Source of the DNA: Labrys monachus
GTDB lineage: Bacteria > Pseudomonadota > Alphaproteobacteria > Rhizobiales > Labraceae
Length of the DNA stretch: 64,000 nucleotides
Direction: 5' to 3'
NCBI RefSeq assembly: GCF_030814655.1
Contig: NZ_JAUSVK010000001.1
Location: 5,959,001 to 6,023,000, forward strand
Part shown: positions 35,934 through 45,032 of the stretch, piece after piece
Position numbering within the stretch: the first letter of the stretch is position 1
Layout: every line of letters starts with the position of its first letter
The notes under the pieces: model-generated
What the model saw: the letters and a program-made list of their open reading frames with translations, nothing else
What the model was told of the DNA's origin: nothing
Databases searched by the model: none
Made by a program: the position numbers and the translations under genes

Positions 35934-36746
35934 TCATGCGCGAAGCGCTCCCTCGCGGACCCGCTCGAGGTCGCCGGCCAGCGTGGCGATCCACAGACGG
36001 ACCTCGTCGGGCGAGCGGAAGGCGGAGCGGTCGAGGCTGAAATATTCGCCGGCGACGCGCAGGGCCACGCCCCCCTGCTCCTCGACGAACAGGCAGGCCT
36101 CCTCGTCCGAGACATCGTCGCCGATGAAGACCGGCGTGCGCCCGGCGAAGGCCGGCAAGGAGAGCAGGAATTTGACGGCCTGGGCCTTGGAGATACGTGT
36201 CGCCACCACCTCGAAGACGAAGCGCCCGGCCATGATGCGCCTGTCGCCGCCGACCTGCGCCAGCACCTCGCTCAGCGCGCCGAACACCGCTTCGCCCTTG
36301 TCCGGCGCAGCCCTGTAATGCACGGCGATCGCCGTCGCCTTGGGCTCGACCACCACGCCGGCGAATCCGCCCACGGCTTCCTCGATCGCCGCAAGCAGGA
36401 GCGGGTCCGTCGCCAGCGCGAAGCCGACGACCTCCCTGTCGTCGGCGAGGCGCATCTCGGCGCCGTGCTCGGCCGCCGCGCAGAAACGCGAGGGTTCGAG
36501 AAGGCGGTCGATGTCGGCCAGCGGGCGGCCGCTGACGATCGCCATGGCGCCGGAGAGCCCGGCCTCGATCCCTTCCAGCTTGCCGGGAAGCCATGGCGGC
36601 GTGCGCACGTCCCAGGGATGCTCGGCGATGTCGAGCAACGTGCCGTCGAGATCGAGGAACAGGGCCCAGTCCTGCGGGGCCGCCGCGATCTGCTCCCGTA
36701 TTGCCGGCGTCCTTTCGGTGAAAGCGCGGTTGTCAGCTGTCGACAT
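35934..36746 (-). CDS. otsB: Trehalose-6-phosphate phosphatase
   Basis: HAD-fold phosphatase of 270 residues that removes phosphate from trehalose 6-phosphate. The nucleophile motif is LFLDLDGTLLDI, motif II is IVSGRPL and the acidic motif IV is FIGDDVSDEEA; AAEHGAEMR and KATAIAVHYR are OtsB-specific segments. The ATG at 36746 is used because upstream residues in frame are not family-like. Together with otsA it makes the osmoprotectant trehalose. Confidence 0.9.
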   Translation of the reverse strand: MSTADNRAFTERTPAIREQIAAAPQDWALFLDLDGTLLDIAEHPWDVRTPPWLPGKLEGIEAGLSGAMAIVSGRPLADIDRLLEPSRFCAAAEHGAEMRLADDREVVGFALATDPLLLAAIEEAVGGFAGVVVEPKATAIAVHYRAAPDKGEAVFGALSEVLAQVGGDRRIMAGRFVFEVVATRISKAQAVKFLLSLPAFAGRTPVFIGDDVSDEEACLFVEEQGGVALRVAGEYFSLDRSAFRSPDEVRLWIATLAGDLERVREGALRA

Positions 36747-37014
36747 ATGCCTTCCGTTCCTCCGAATAGGCCATCGCGGGCAGGAAATCCCAACTACAAC
36801 ACCAAGTAAATTCAAGGTATATTGCAAAAGATACTCATTATATCCAGCCTACTTGTGAAGCAACCGCATTGCAAGTGTTGACATTTCACGTCTCGGTCGC
36901 TATCCAAATGGGTTGAAATTGTGCCATCCGGCCGGGTTTCACGTCAAAATTGCAGAACTCCGGGCGATTTCAAGGCGCCATGCGAACCTTTGCCTCCGCA
37001 GTCACCCTGCCATA

Positions 37015-37704
37015 ATGCCCCGGGGGGATGCTAAGGTTCCGGGAGCCGAGTCCGCCCCCGTCGCGGCAGCGGACGAAAGCCGGATCATCGAATCGGAGCC
37101 CGCGAGCGTTGCGGCGGCCGTCGAAAAGCCGTCCCGGCGCGGGCGGGCCGGAAAGGAAGCGGAGCAAGCCGTGAACGATGCAGCCTCCCTGCGCCGCATG
37201 CGCCTCCTGCGCGGCATGAAGCAGGCCCATCTCGCCGAACTCCTGGACGTTGCCCAGACCACGGTCTCCCGCTGGGAACGCGGCCTTCTGCCCCTTCCCG
37301 AGCCCCGGCGCGCCGCCATCGAGCGCCTCCTCGCGCCGCCGGCCGGACGGGCGCAGGACGCCGCTCTGAAACGCCTGGTGGAATCCTCCGCCGGCAAGGT
37401 GCATCTCATCTGCGACCGGACGCACCGGCTGCTCGCCGCCTCCCGCCCGCGCCAAGCCGAGTGGAAGGGCGACCCGTCCGCCTTCATCGGCAGATCCCTG
37501 CTTGCCTACGCGTCCGCGGAGATCCTGGCGGCCGAAGCGAGGCTGGGCGAACTCGGCTGGCACGACGGCCGGCTGGACAGCCTCGCTGTCGACACCGGCT
37601 CCAACGGCCACCCGCTCCTTCCCATCCGTCCCGGCCGCATGTTGTGGGAGCGCATCGTGCTCGCCGACGGCACCGCCGGCCGCCTCGTGACGACGCTCGC
37701 CTGA
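37015..37704 (+). CDS. XRE-family helix-turn-helix protein with PAS-like C-terminus
   Basis: Predicted regulator of 229 residues. A disordered alanine- and proline-rich N-terminus of about 55 residues is followed by an XRE helix-turn-helix (about residues 59-85; MKQAHLAELL, then VAQTTVSRWERG). The remaining 120 residues look like a degenerate PAS domain (DRTHRLLAASRP). The start is uncertain: ATG at 37015 is listed, but a GTG at about 37171 would begin just before the HTH. It is divergent from otsB, with an AT-rich patch (about 36790-36860) between them, and lies 79 nt upstream of the epimerase gene, which it may control. Confidence 0.7.
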   Translation: MPRGDAKVPGAESAPVAAADESRIIESEPASVAAAVEKPSRRGRAGKEAEQAVNDAASLRRMRLLRGMKQAHLAELLDVAQTTVSRWERGLLPLPEPRRAAIERLLAPPAGRAQDAALKRLVESSAGKVHLICDRTHRLLAASRPRQAEWKGDPSAFIGRSLLAYASAEILAAEARLGELGWHDGRLDSLAVDTGSNGHPLLPIRPGRMLWERIVLADGTAGRLVTTLA

Positions 37705-37783
37705 GCCCGTCGGCACCCCGCATATCTTATGCGTGGCCCCGCCGGCCGACTCCCCGTAGCGTCGCTGCGGCTCCAGAAAGGAC

Positions 37784-38776
37784 ATGGCGGCGATGACCAT
37801 CCTCGTGACCGGCAGCGCCGGCCATCTCGGCGAAGCGCTGATGATCCGCCTGCGCGCCGCGGGCGAAGCGGCGCTCGGGCTCGACATCAAGCCGTCCCGG
37901 TTCACCGACCGCGTCGGCTCGATCGCCGACCGGGACTTCGTGCGGCGCTGCATGGCGGGCGTGCGCGCCGTCCTCCACACGGCGACGCTGCACAAGCCGC
38001 ATGTGGCGACCCATGCCGCCCAGGATTTCCTCGACACCAATGTCACCGGCACGCTGGCGCTGCTCGAGGAAGCGGCCGCCGCCGGCGTCGGCGCCTTCGT
38101 CTTCACCAGCACGACGAGCGCGTTCGGCGCCGCCCTGACGCCGGCGCCGGGGGAGCCGGCAGCCTGGATCACCGAGACGGTCGCACCGGTCCCGCGCAAC
38201 ATCTACGGCGTGACCAAGGTCGCTGCCGAAAGCCTGTGCGAACTGGCCTTCCGCCGCCAGCGCCTGCCGGTGATCGTGCTGCGCACGTCCCGGTTCTTTC
38301 CGGAGGCCGACGACGAGGCGGCGGTCAGGGACGCCTACGAGACCGCCAACGTCCAGGCCAACGAAATGCTGCATCGGCGCGTCGATCTCGCGGATGTCGT
38401 CGAGGCCCATCTGCTCGCCGCCGGCAAGGCGGCCGCGATCGGCTTCGGGCGCTATATCGTCTCGGCGACGACGCCGTTCTCGCCGGACGATCTCGGCCCG
38501 CTGCGCCGCGACGCCGCCGCCGTGGTGCGGCGGCTGTTCCCGGACTGCGAGGCGCTGTATGCCGCGCGGGGCTGGAGGCTGGTCCCGCAGATCGACCGCG
38601 TCTATGTCAACGACCGCGCGCGGGCGGCGCTGGACTGGCGGCCGCGCTGCGATTTCCGGCACGTGCTCGACAGCCTGCGCGCCGGCACGGACTTCCGCAG
38701 CCCGCTGGCCCGCGCGGTGGGAAGCAAGGGCTACCATGCCGCCTCCTTCGGGCAGGCGCCCTATCCGGTCGGGTAG
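37784..38776 (+). CDS. NAD-dependent epimerase/dehydratase family protein
   Basis: Extended SDR enzyme of 330 residues. LVTGSAGHLGEAL binds the cofactor, TSTTSAFG supplies the catalytic Ser/Thr region and YGVTK the Tyr-Lys pair; LRTSRFFPE and VDLADVVEAH are further family landmarks. ATG at 37784 or 37793 could be used. It stands alone between the XRE regulator and a repeat-bearing gap, so the substrate is unknown; a sugar or sugar nucleotide is likely. Confidence 0.8.
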   Translation: MAAMTILVTGSAGHLGEALMIRLRAAGEAALGLDIKPSRFTDRVGSIADRDFVRRCMAGVRAVLHTATLHKPHVATHAAQDFLDTNVTGTLALLEEAAAAGVGAFVFTSTTSAFGAALTPAPGEPAAWITETVAPVPRNIYGVTKVAAESLCELAFRRQRLPVIVLRTSRFFPEADDEAAVRDAYETANVQANEMLHRRVDLADVVEAHLLAAGKAAAIGFGRYIVSATTPFSPDDLGPLRRDAAAVVRRLFPDCEALYAARGWRLVPQIDRVYVNDRARAALDWRPRCDFRHVLDSLRAGTDFRSPLARAVGSKGYHAASFGQAPYPVG

Positions 38777-38808
38777 ACGGAGCCGGCAAGGCAGGCCGGC
38801 CCTTCCGG

Positions 38809-38890
38809 GTGCGCGGACGTCCCGTCCGCCCTTGGAAACGCCTCGTCGCAAAGGAAGCGGAGGGGAAGAGCGGACGGGACGTCCGCGCAC
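38809..38890. repeat. Long intergenic inverted repeat
   Basis: The 21-nt arms 38809-38829 (GTGCGCGGACG...) and 38870-38890 (...CGTCCGCGCAC) are perfect reverse complements, separated by 40 nt. They lie in the 360-nt gap 38777-39136, which also holds the ATAAAGTACGAT boxes and the promoter of the next operon. No T-run follows the stem, so it is more likely a dispersed palindromic element than a simple terminator. Confidence 0.7.
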
Positions 38891-38916
38891 CAGGGGGCGC
38901 CCTCACCGGACGGGTC

Positions 38917-38928
38917 ATAAAGTACGAT
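38917..38928. promoter_or_regulatory. ATAAAGTACGAT box, distal copy
   Basis: Twelve-base motif repeated exactly at 39080-39091. It contains the GTAC core seen in operators of FadR-type regulators and lies 208 nt before the binding-protein start. The FCD regulator at 45033 is in the operon downstream and is the obvious candidate ligand. Confidence 0.5.
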
Positions 38929-39067
38929 TTAATGAAAAGGACCGAGATCGACCGAACGCCCACAAAAATCGGTCTCCAGGCTGGAAATCCGTCGCCTCGC
39001 AGCCATCTTGCCAGGCATACGCATCCTCTCCATCCTTTCCACTCCCCTCTGTCCTGCGCGAGACGGG

Positions 39068-39098
39068 TTGACGTCCGATATAAAGTACGATGATTATG
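39068..39098 (+). promoter_or_regulatory. Promoter with ATAAAGTACGAT operator inside the spacer
   Basis: A -35-like TTGACG at 39068-39073 and a weak -10-like GATTAT at 39092-39097 (18-nt spacer) enclose the second ATAAAGTACGAT box (39080-39091). A repressor bound there would block polymerase. The binding-protein ATG follows 39 nt later, behind AGAGGGGA. Confidence 0.5.
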
Positions 39099-39136
39099 TC
39101 CTGCCAAACGTCGTGACCAACACGAGAGGGGACATC

Positions 39137-40153
39137 ATGAAGCTTACCATTGCAGCCTGTGCCGCGGCCGTCGCCCTGGCGCTGGGCGTATCGGGCGCCG
39201 CCCTGGCACAATCGAAGGGCGAGGTCCGGCTGCTCACCTATGAAGGCTATGCCGACCCGGCCTGGGTGAAGGAATTCCAGGACGAGACCGGCATCGCCGT
39301 CAAGGTCACCTATGTCGGCGGGGTGGACGAACAGATCGCCAAGATGAAGGCGTCGAACGGCAAGGATTACGACGTCGTCGCCGTCGATACCGCGAGCCTC
39401 AAGGCCTTCGCGGACCAGAAGCTGGTCGCGCCGATCGACAAGTCGAAATTCACCAGCTTCGACAACCTCCTGCCGCAGTTCCAGCCGATGGCGAACGCCA
39501 CGTTCGACAATGTGACCTACGGCATTCCCTGGGCCTGGGGCTCGCTCGGCCTCGTCTACGACAAGAAGACCTTCCCGCAGGCGCCGACCTCCTGGTCCGT
39601 GCTGTGGGATCCGCAATACAAGGGCAAGGTCATCTCGCTCGACGACGCCAACAATTGCGTGAACTTCGCGGCCATCGCGCTCGGCATCAAGGACCCCTTC
39701 AAGCTCGACGACGCCCAGTTCGCGCAGGTCAAGCAGAAGCTGGTCGACCTCAAGCACAACCTCCTCACCTATTTCGCCGGCTTCGACGAGGGAACGACGA
39801 TCTGGTCGGAGAACAATGTCGTGCTGATGTTCTCGATGGGCGAGCTCAATGCCATCAACCTGAAGAAGAAGGGCTTCGACGTCGGCTATACCATCCCGAA
39901 GGAGGGCGCCGTCGGCTGGCTCGACAACCTCACGGTCAGCGCCGGCTCGCCGCATCCCGAATTCGCCTATGCCTGGATCAACTTCGCCTTCCAGAAGAAG
40001 ATCGGCGCCGACATGGCGGTGAAGTCGGGCTGGGCCAGCACCACGGCGCCCGCCGAGGGCATGGACTATGCGGACAAGCTGATCTGGGCCAAGAATCCCG
40101 AGGACTACAACCGCCGCCAGGCGCTGTGGAACGAGGTCAAGGCCAGCAACTGA
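39137..40153 (+). CDS. Spermidine/putrescine-type ABC transporter substrate-binding protein
   Basis: Periplasmic binding protein of 338 residues, PotD-like. A clear Sec signal peptide ends ALAQ at about residue 25. EVRLLTYEGYADPAWVKEF and TYGIPWAWGSLGLVYDKK are typical of the family. The ATG at 39137 has a good ribosome site (GAGGGGA). PotD-like proteins also serve sugar acids and other small organic compounds; the neighbouring enolase and lactonase make a sugar-acid ligand more likely than a polyamine. Confidence 0.85.
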   Translation: MKLTIAACAAAVALALGVSGAALAQSKGEVRLLTYEGYADPAWVKEFQDETGIAVKVTYVGGVDEQIAKMKASNGKDYDVVAVDTASLKAFADQKLVAPIDKSKFTSFDNLLPQFQPMANATFDNVTYGIPWAWGSLGLVYDKKTFPQAPTSWSVLWDPQYKGKVISLDDANNCVNFAAIALGIKDPFKLDDAQFAQVKQKLVDLKHNLLTYFAGFDEGTTIWSENNVVLMFSMGELNAINLKKKGFDVGYTIPKEGAVGWLDNLTVSAGSPHPEFAYAWINFAFQKKIGADMAVKSGWASTTAPAEGMDYADKLIWAKNPEDYNRRQALWNEVKASN

Positions 40154-40164
40154 CCGCGGCTTCG

Positions 40165-41319
40165 ATGACCGGGCGGCGCATGGCGCAGGCCCGGCCGATC
40201 CCCGCGAACGGTCCGGCTCATTCGGGATTTCACCACGTGCAGCCCCTTCTCCATTTCGACAGCGTCTCCAAGCGTTACGGATCCGTGACGGTGCTCCACG
40301 GCGTCGACCTGCATGTCGCGGACAATGAGTTCCTGACCATTCTCGGCCCCAGCGGCTCGGGCAAGACGACGATCCTCAGGATCATCGGCGGCTTCGAATC
40401 GATCGACGAGGGCCGCCTGATGTTCGAGGGCCGCGACCTCGCGCGCGTCCCGATCAACCGGCGCCCGTTCAACACGGTGTTCCAGGACTATGCCCTGTTC
40501 CACCACATGAGCGTGCGCGGCAATGTCGGCTACGGGCTGCGCGTGCGCGGCGTGGCCAGGGCCGAGATCGCCCGGCGCGTCGACGAGGTCCTCGCCACCG
40601 TCGGCCTCGACCAGTTCGGCGAGCGCTTCCCGGCCCAGCTCTCCGGCGGGCAGCGCCAGCGCGTCGCCCTGGCGCGGGCGATCATATGCGAGCCGCGGCT
40701 CATCCTGCTCGACGAGCCGCTGGCGGCGCTCGACGTTTCGCTGCGCGCCCAGATGCAGCGCTTCCTCAAGGACCTGCAGCGGCGGCTCGGCATCGCCTTC
40801 GTGTTCATCACCCACGACCAGGAGGAGGCCATCGTGCTGTCCGACCGCATCGTCGTGGTCGCCGACGGCCGCATCGAGCAGGAAGGAACGCCCCACGAGA
40901 TCTATCACCGGCCCCGCACCGCCTTCGTCGCCAATTTCTTCGGCGAGAACAACGTGCTGGAAGGCAGGATCGCCGCGGCGGACGGCGGCATGGTCCGCGT
41001 CGAGACGGTGCTCGGCACCTTCGCGGGCATTCCCGGCGGCCCGGCCGCGCCAGGCGCCTCGGTTCTCGTCGCGGTCCGGCCCGAACATATCGGCACGGCC
41101 GCAACCGGCGAGAACCGGCTGCAGGCGACCGTCGCGAGCAGCCACTTCCTGGGGCCGACGGCGATGCTGGAAGTGCGCCCCGATGCGGCGCCGGAGCTGC
41201 GGATCAAGCTGCGCCAGCTCGGCGGGGCGGCGCCTGTCGCGCCCGGCTCGCCCCTCACCCTGTCCTGGTCCGCGGCGGACACCGCCGTGATCACCCGGCC
41301 CGGAGCGTCGCGCCCATGA
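40165..41319 (+). CDS. Spermidine/putrescine-type ABC transporter ATPase (PotA-like)
   Basis: ATPase of 384 residues with one ABC domain and a C-terminal TOBE domain. Walker A GPSGSGKTT, Q-loop VFQDYALFHHMSV, signature LSGGQRQR, Walker B LILLDEPLAALD and H-loop ITHDQEEA are all intact. About 25 residues precede the conserved start, so a GTG at 40237 could be the true start. It follows the binding-protein gene by 11 nt and overlaps the next permease by ATGA. Confidence 0.88.
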   Translation: MTGRRMAQARPIPANGPAHSGFHHVQPLLHFDSVSKRYGSVTVLHGVDLHVADNEFLTILGPSGSGKTTILRIIGGFESIDEGRLMFEGRDLARVPINRRPFNTVFQDYALFHHMSVRGNVGYGLRVRGVARAEIARRVDEVLATVGLDQFGERFPAQLSGGQRQRVALARAIICEPRLILLDEPLAALDVSLRAQMQRFLKDLQRRLGIAFVFITHDQEEAIVLSDRIVVVADGRIEQEGTPHEIYHRPRTAFVANFFGENNVLEGRIAAADGGMVRVETVLGTFAGIPGGPAAPGASVLVAVRPEHIGTAATGENRLQATVASSHFLGPTAMLEVRPDAAPELRIKLRQLGGAAPVAPGSPLTLSWSAADTAVITRPGASRP

Positions 41320-42167
41320 GCGCCCGCCCCCTGCTCCTCAAGGCTGCCTGGCACGGGCTCAATCTCGGCCTGCCCCTGCTGTTCGTGCTGGCGCCGATCC
41401 TGTCCTTCGTCCTCATCAGCTTCTGGACGCTGGACAATGGCCACATCGTCACGCAGTTCACCCTCGGCAACTACCTCGCCTTCCTCGGCGACGACAGCTA
41501 TCTCTCCGTCTATGGCGGCACGGTGCTGCTGTCGCTGGAGGTCACCGTGGTCAACACGGTGCTGGCGTCCTTCGTCGCCCTGTTCATCTTCCGCCGCGCC
41601 GCGCGCGTGCGCTTCCTCCTGCTCATGGCCTTCGTCCTGCCGCTGTTCATGAGCTACATCATCAAGATCTATTCGATCCGGGGCATATTGGGCCAGCGCG
41701 GCCTCCTCAACGAGGGCCTGATGGCGATCGGCCTGACCGGCCAGCCGATCGAGGCCCTCCTGTTCAGCCGCACCGCCATCTTCCTGACGCTGGCGATCGT
41801 CTACCTCCCCTATGCGATCCTGCCGATCTACCTGGCGCTCGACCGCATCCCCCCGAACTATCTCGCCGCCTCCGCCGATCTCGGCGGGAGGACCCGGGAC
41901 GAATTGCTGCATATCGTGGCGCCGCTGGCGATGCCGGGCATCGTCGTCGCCGGCGTCTTCACCTTCGTGCTCACCTTCGGGGATTTCGTCACGCCGCAGA
42001 TGGTCGGCGGCACCGAAGGCTTCACCTTCGGCCGCATCGTCTTCAGCCAGTTCGGCCTGGCGCTCAACTGGCCGCTCGGCTCGGCCTTCGCCGTCATCCT
42101 GCTCGGCACCGCGCTCGCCGCCGTCGCGATCGCCGGGCTCTTCCTGCGCAAGGAGCATGTGCGATGA
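41316..42167 (+). CDS. ABC transporter permease (PotB-like)
   Basis: Inner-membrane permease of 283 residues with about six helices. The cytoplasmic coupling motif is AASADLGGRTRDELLHIVAPLAMPGI (EAA loop). Both ends overlap neighbouring genes by four bases, so the four transporter genes form one tightly coupled unit. Confidence 0.88.
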   Translation: MSARPLLLKAAWHGLNLGLPLLFVLAPILSFVLISFWTLDNGHIVTQFTLGNYLAFLGDDSYLSVYGGTVLLSLEVTVVNTVLASFVALFIFRRAARVRFLLLMAFVLPLFMSYIIKIYSIRGILGQRGLLNEGLMAIGLTGQPIEALLFSRTAIFLTLAIVYLPYAILPIYLALDRIPPNYLAASADLGGRTRDELLHIVAPLAMPGIVVAGVFTFVLTFGDFVTPQMVGGTEGFTFGRIVFSQFGLALNWPLGSAFAVILLGTALAAVAIAGLFLRKEHVR

Positions 42168-42967
42168 CGCGGCGCGCGGGCTTCATCGACCTCGTGCTCG
42201 GCATCGTCACGGTGCTGACCTTCCTGTGCCTCTACGCCCCGCTCGCGGCGGTGTCGGCGCTGTCCTTCTTCCAGCTCGTCCGGCTCAGGGGCGTGATGTC
42301 GTTCGCGCCGTTCTCGCTGGAGCCCTATGCGCGGCTGTGGGTGAACGACGACATCCTCTCCGCCCTCGCCACCACCTGTTTCATCGGCGTCGTCGCGACG
42401 GCGCTGGCGCTGGTGCTCGGGGTGCTCTTCGCCTTCTATTTCGTCACGGCGCGGCGCTCGCTCGGCCTCCTCATGCAGGGGCTGATCTTCCTGCCCTTCC
42501 TGCTGCCCCCGATCATCACCGGCCTCGCTCTGCTGATCTTCTTCCGGCAGCTCGACATCACCCGCGGCATCCTCACCATCGTGGTCGGGCATGTCGTCTT
42601 CATCGTGCCGATCGTCTACCGCACCGTCCTCGTCCGGCTGCAGATCCTCGGCAAGAGCCTGACGGAGGCCTCGCTCGACCTCGGCGCCTCGCGCTGGCAG
42701 ACGCTCTGGCTGGTCATCCTGCCGCAGCTCAGGCCGGCGCTGATCGCCGGCGGCCTCCTCGCCTTCTCGATGTCCTTCGACGAGACGCTGATCACCCTTT
42801 TCCTCGCCGGCTCGGAATCGACCCTGCCGATCCGCCTGTGGGGCATGATGCGGGTCGGCTTCGTGCCGGAGATCAACGCCCTCGCCACCCTTATCCTCGT
42901 CTTCGCCGCCGGCATCACGCTCGCCGTCGGCTTCATGCAGCAACGCGCTGGCAATCGCGCCTTGTGA
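42164..42967 (+). CDS. ABC transporter permease (PotC-like)
   Basis: Second permease of the importer, 267 residues, about six hydrophobic helices. The EAA coupling loop is EASLDLGASRWQTLWLVILP. The segment FSMSFDETLITLFLAG matches PotC-type proteins. It is followed 22 nt later by the enolase-superfamily gene. Confidence 0.88.
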   Translation: MTRRAGFIDLVLGIVTVLTFLCLYAPLAAVSALSFFQLVRLRGVMSFAPFSLEPYARLWVNDDILSALATTCFIGVVATALALVLGVLFAFYFVTARRSLGLLMQGLIFLPFLLPPIITGLALLIFFRQLDITRGILTIVVGHVVFIVPIVYRTVLVRLQILGKSLTEASLDLGASRWQTLWLVILPQLRPALIAGGLLAFSMSFDETLITLFLAGSESTLPIRLWGMMRVGFVPEINALATLILVFAAGITLAVGFMQQRAGNRAL

Positions 42968-42989
42968 CAGTACGGAGTCTTGTCTTCCC

Positions 42990-44168
42990 ATGAAAATCGA
43001 TGCCGTTGACTTCTTCTATCTTGCCATGCCCGAGATCACGACGGAGGCGGACGGAAGCCAGGACGCGCTTCTGGTGAGGGTCTCGGCCGGCGGCCATGTC
43101 GGCTGGGGCGAATGCGAGGCCTCGCCGCTCGTCTCCATCGCCGCCTTCGTCTGCCCGATGTCGCACGGCGTCTGCCGCCCGGTCGGCGCCTCGGTGCTCG
43201 GCCAGGCCTTCGAAGGCCCGGCCGACATCGCCCGCATGGCGGCGCTGGTCGAATATGACAGCATGGACCTGCTGCAGGCCGCCCACACCTGGTCGGGCGT
43301 CGAGATGGCGCTGTGGGACCTTCTCGGCAAGGTGCGCGGCGAGCCGGTGTGGAAGCTGCTCGGCTACCGGCGCGCCGAGAAGAAGACGCCCTATGCCTCC
43401 CAGCTCTTCGGCGACACGCCGCAGGAGACGCTCGATCTCGGCAGGGCCGCCCGCGCCAAGGGGTTCGCGGCGGTCAAGTTCGGCTGGGGTCCGGTCGGCC
43501 GCGGCGCGGTCGAGATCGACCGCGACCATATCCTGGCCGCCCGCGAGGGTCTCGGCCCGGACGGCATCCTCCTCGTCGATGTCGGCCAGATCTTCGGCGA
43601 GGACGTCGAGGCGGCGGCGGCCCGCCTGCCGGCGCTGGAGGCGGCCGGCGCCGTCTGGCTGGAGGAGCCGTTCCATGCCAGCGCCCTCGAAGCCTATGGC
43701 GCGCTGGCCCGGCGCAGCCCCAAGGTCAAGCTCGCCGGCGGCGAGGGCGCCCATAATGTGTTCATGGCACGCCAGCTCATCGACTACGGCCAGGTCGGCT
43801 TCGTGCAGATCGATTGCGGCCGCATCGGCGGCATCGGCCCGGCCAAGAAGATCGCCGACTACGCGGTGGCCAAGGGCGTCACCTATGTGAACCACACCTT
43901 CACCTCGCATCTCGCCCTGAGCGCCTCGATCCAGCCCTTCGCCGGCCTCGCGCATCATCGCATCTGCGAATATCCGGTGGCTCCGAAGCAGCTCGCCATC
44001 GACCTGACCCGCAACCACATCACGCGCGACGCCGATGGCGAGATCCTCGTCCCCGACGCGCCGGGCCTCGGCATCGACATCGACCTCGCGGCGCTCAGGA
44101 CCTATCTCGTCGACGTCGAGATCAAGGTCCGCGGCGAGCGCCTCTTCGCCACGCCGGACCTCGTCTGA
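42990..44168 (+). CDS. Enolase superfamily (mandelate racemase/muconate lactonizing type) sugar-acid dehydratase
   Basis: Enzyme of 392 residues with an N-terminal capping domain and a TIM barrel. Metal ligands appear to be Asp197 (LLVDVGQ), Glu225 (WLEEPF) and Glu252 (AGGEGAHN). The acid/base dyad would be Asp275 (QIDCGR) and His302 (VNHTFTSH). Lys163 sits in AVKFGWGP, but the residue two positions later is Gly, so the usual KxK pair is broken; this points to dehydration driven mainly by the His-Asp dyad. The likely substrate is an acid sugar imported by the preceding transporter. It overlaps the next gene by one base (TGATG). Confidence 0.85.
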   Translation: MKIDAVDFFYLAMPEITTEADGSQDALLVRVSAGGHVGWGECEASPLVSIAAFVCPMSHGVCRPVGASVLGQAFEGPADIARMAALVEYDSMDLLQAAHTWSGVEMALWDLLGKVRGEPVWKLLGYRRAEKKTPYASQLFGDTPQETLDLGRAARAKGFAAVKFGWGPVGRGAVEIDRDHILAAREGLGPDGILLVDVGQIFGEDVEAAAARLPALEAAGAVWLEEPFHASALEAYGALARRSPKVKLAGGEGAHNVFMARQLIDYGQVGFVQIDCGRIGGIGPAKKIADYAVAKGVTYVNHTFTSHLALSASIQPFAGLAHHRICEYPVAPKQLAIDLTRNHITRDADGEILVPDAPGLGIDIDLAALRTYLVDVEIKVRGERLFATPDLV

Positions 44169-44971
44169 TGGCCGAGGGCGGCGCGGCGCGCTCGCTCCAC
44201 GACCTCGCCGGCCGCGTCGCCGTGGTGACCGGCGGGGCGCGCGGCATCGGCCGCGCGACGGCGATGCAGCTGGCGCGCGCCGGGGCGCGGGTCCTCGTCG
44301 CCGACATCGTCGAGGCGGACGGCGCCGACACGGTCGCCGCGATCGCGGCGGAGGGCGGCACTGCGCTCTTCGCCCGCACCGACGTCGCCGACCGCCCGTC
44401 GATCGAGGCGATGATCGCGGCGGCCGCCGAGGCCTGGGGCCGGCTCGACTGCCTCGTCAACAATGCCGGCATCGGCCCATCCGATTCCGTGGCAGATTTC
44501 GACGCTGCGCGCTGGCGGCGCGTCCTCGACGTCAACCTCGAAGGCGCCCTGCATGCGAGCCTGGCGGCAGCGGGCCGGCTCGCGGCAAGCGATTGCGGGC
44601 GCATCGTCAACGTCGCGTCGATCCAGGGCTTTCGCGGCACCACGGGCTCGCTCGCCTATGGCGCGGCCAAGGGCGCCCTCGTCAACCTGACACGGGGGCT
44701 CGCCTGCGAACTGGCGCCGCGCGGCATCAACGTCAACGCCGTGGCGCCCGGCTTCATCGACACGCCGATGGCGCGGCTGGAGGACGGACGCACCGAATAC
44801 GAGACCGAATGGTTCCAGGACGTCTATGTCCGGCACGGCAAGATCCCGCTCCGCCGGCCCGGCACCGCCGAGGAAGTCGCCGCCGCCATCCTGTTTCTGT
44901 GCACGCCGGGAGCGAGCTATGTTACCGGACATGTCCTGACCGTGGACGGCGGCATGACGGCGACTTTCTGA
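44168..44971 (+). CDS. SDR family NAD(P)-dependent oxidoreductase
   Basis: Classical SDR of 267 residues: TGGARGIG cofactor motif, NNAGIG, catalytic serine in NVASIQG and YGAAK Tyr-Lys pair, ending TVDGGMTATF. Coupled to the enolase gene, it probably oxidises the free sugar to its lactone or a later keto-acid in the same pathway. Confidence 0.87.
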   Translation: MAEGGAARSLHDLAGRVAVVTGGARGIGRATAMQLARAGARVLVADIVEADGADTVAAIAAEGGTALFARTDVADRPSIEAMIAAAAEAWGRLDCLVNNAGIGPSDSVADFDAARWRRVLDVNLEGALHASLAAAGRLAASDCGRIVNVASIQGFRGTTGSLAYGAAKGALVNLTRGLACELAPRGINVNAVAPGFIDTPMARLEDGRTEYETEWFQDVYVRHGKIPLRRPGTAEEVAAAILFLCTPGASYVTGHVLTVDGGMTATF

Positions 44972-45032
44972 TGCATCGGGCCGACGCAGGCGCGCGACAG
45001 GCGGGACGGCCGAGGAGGAGCGGGACGCAACC

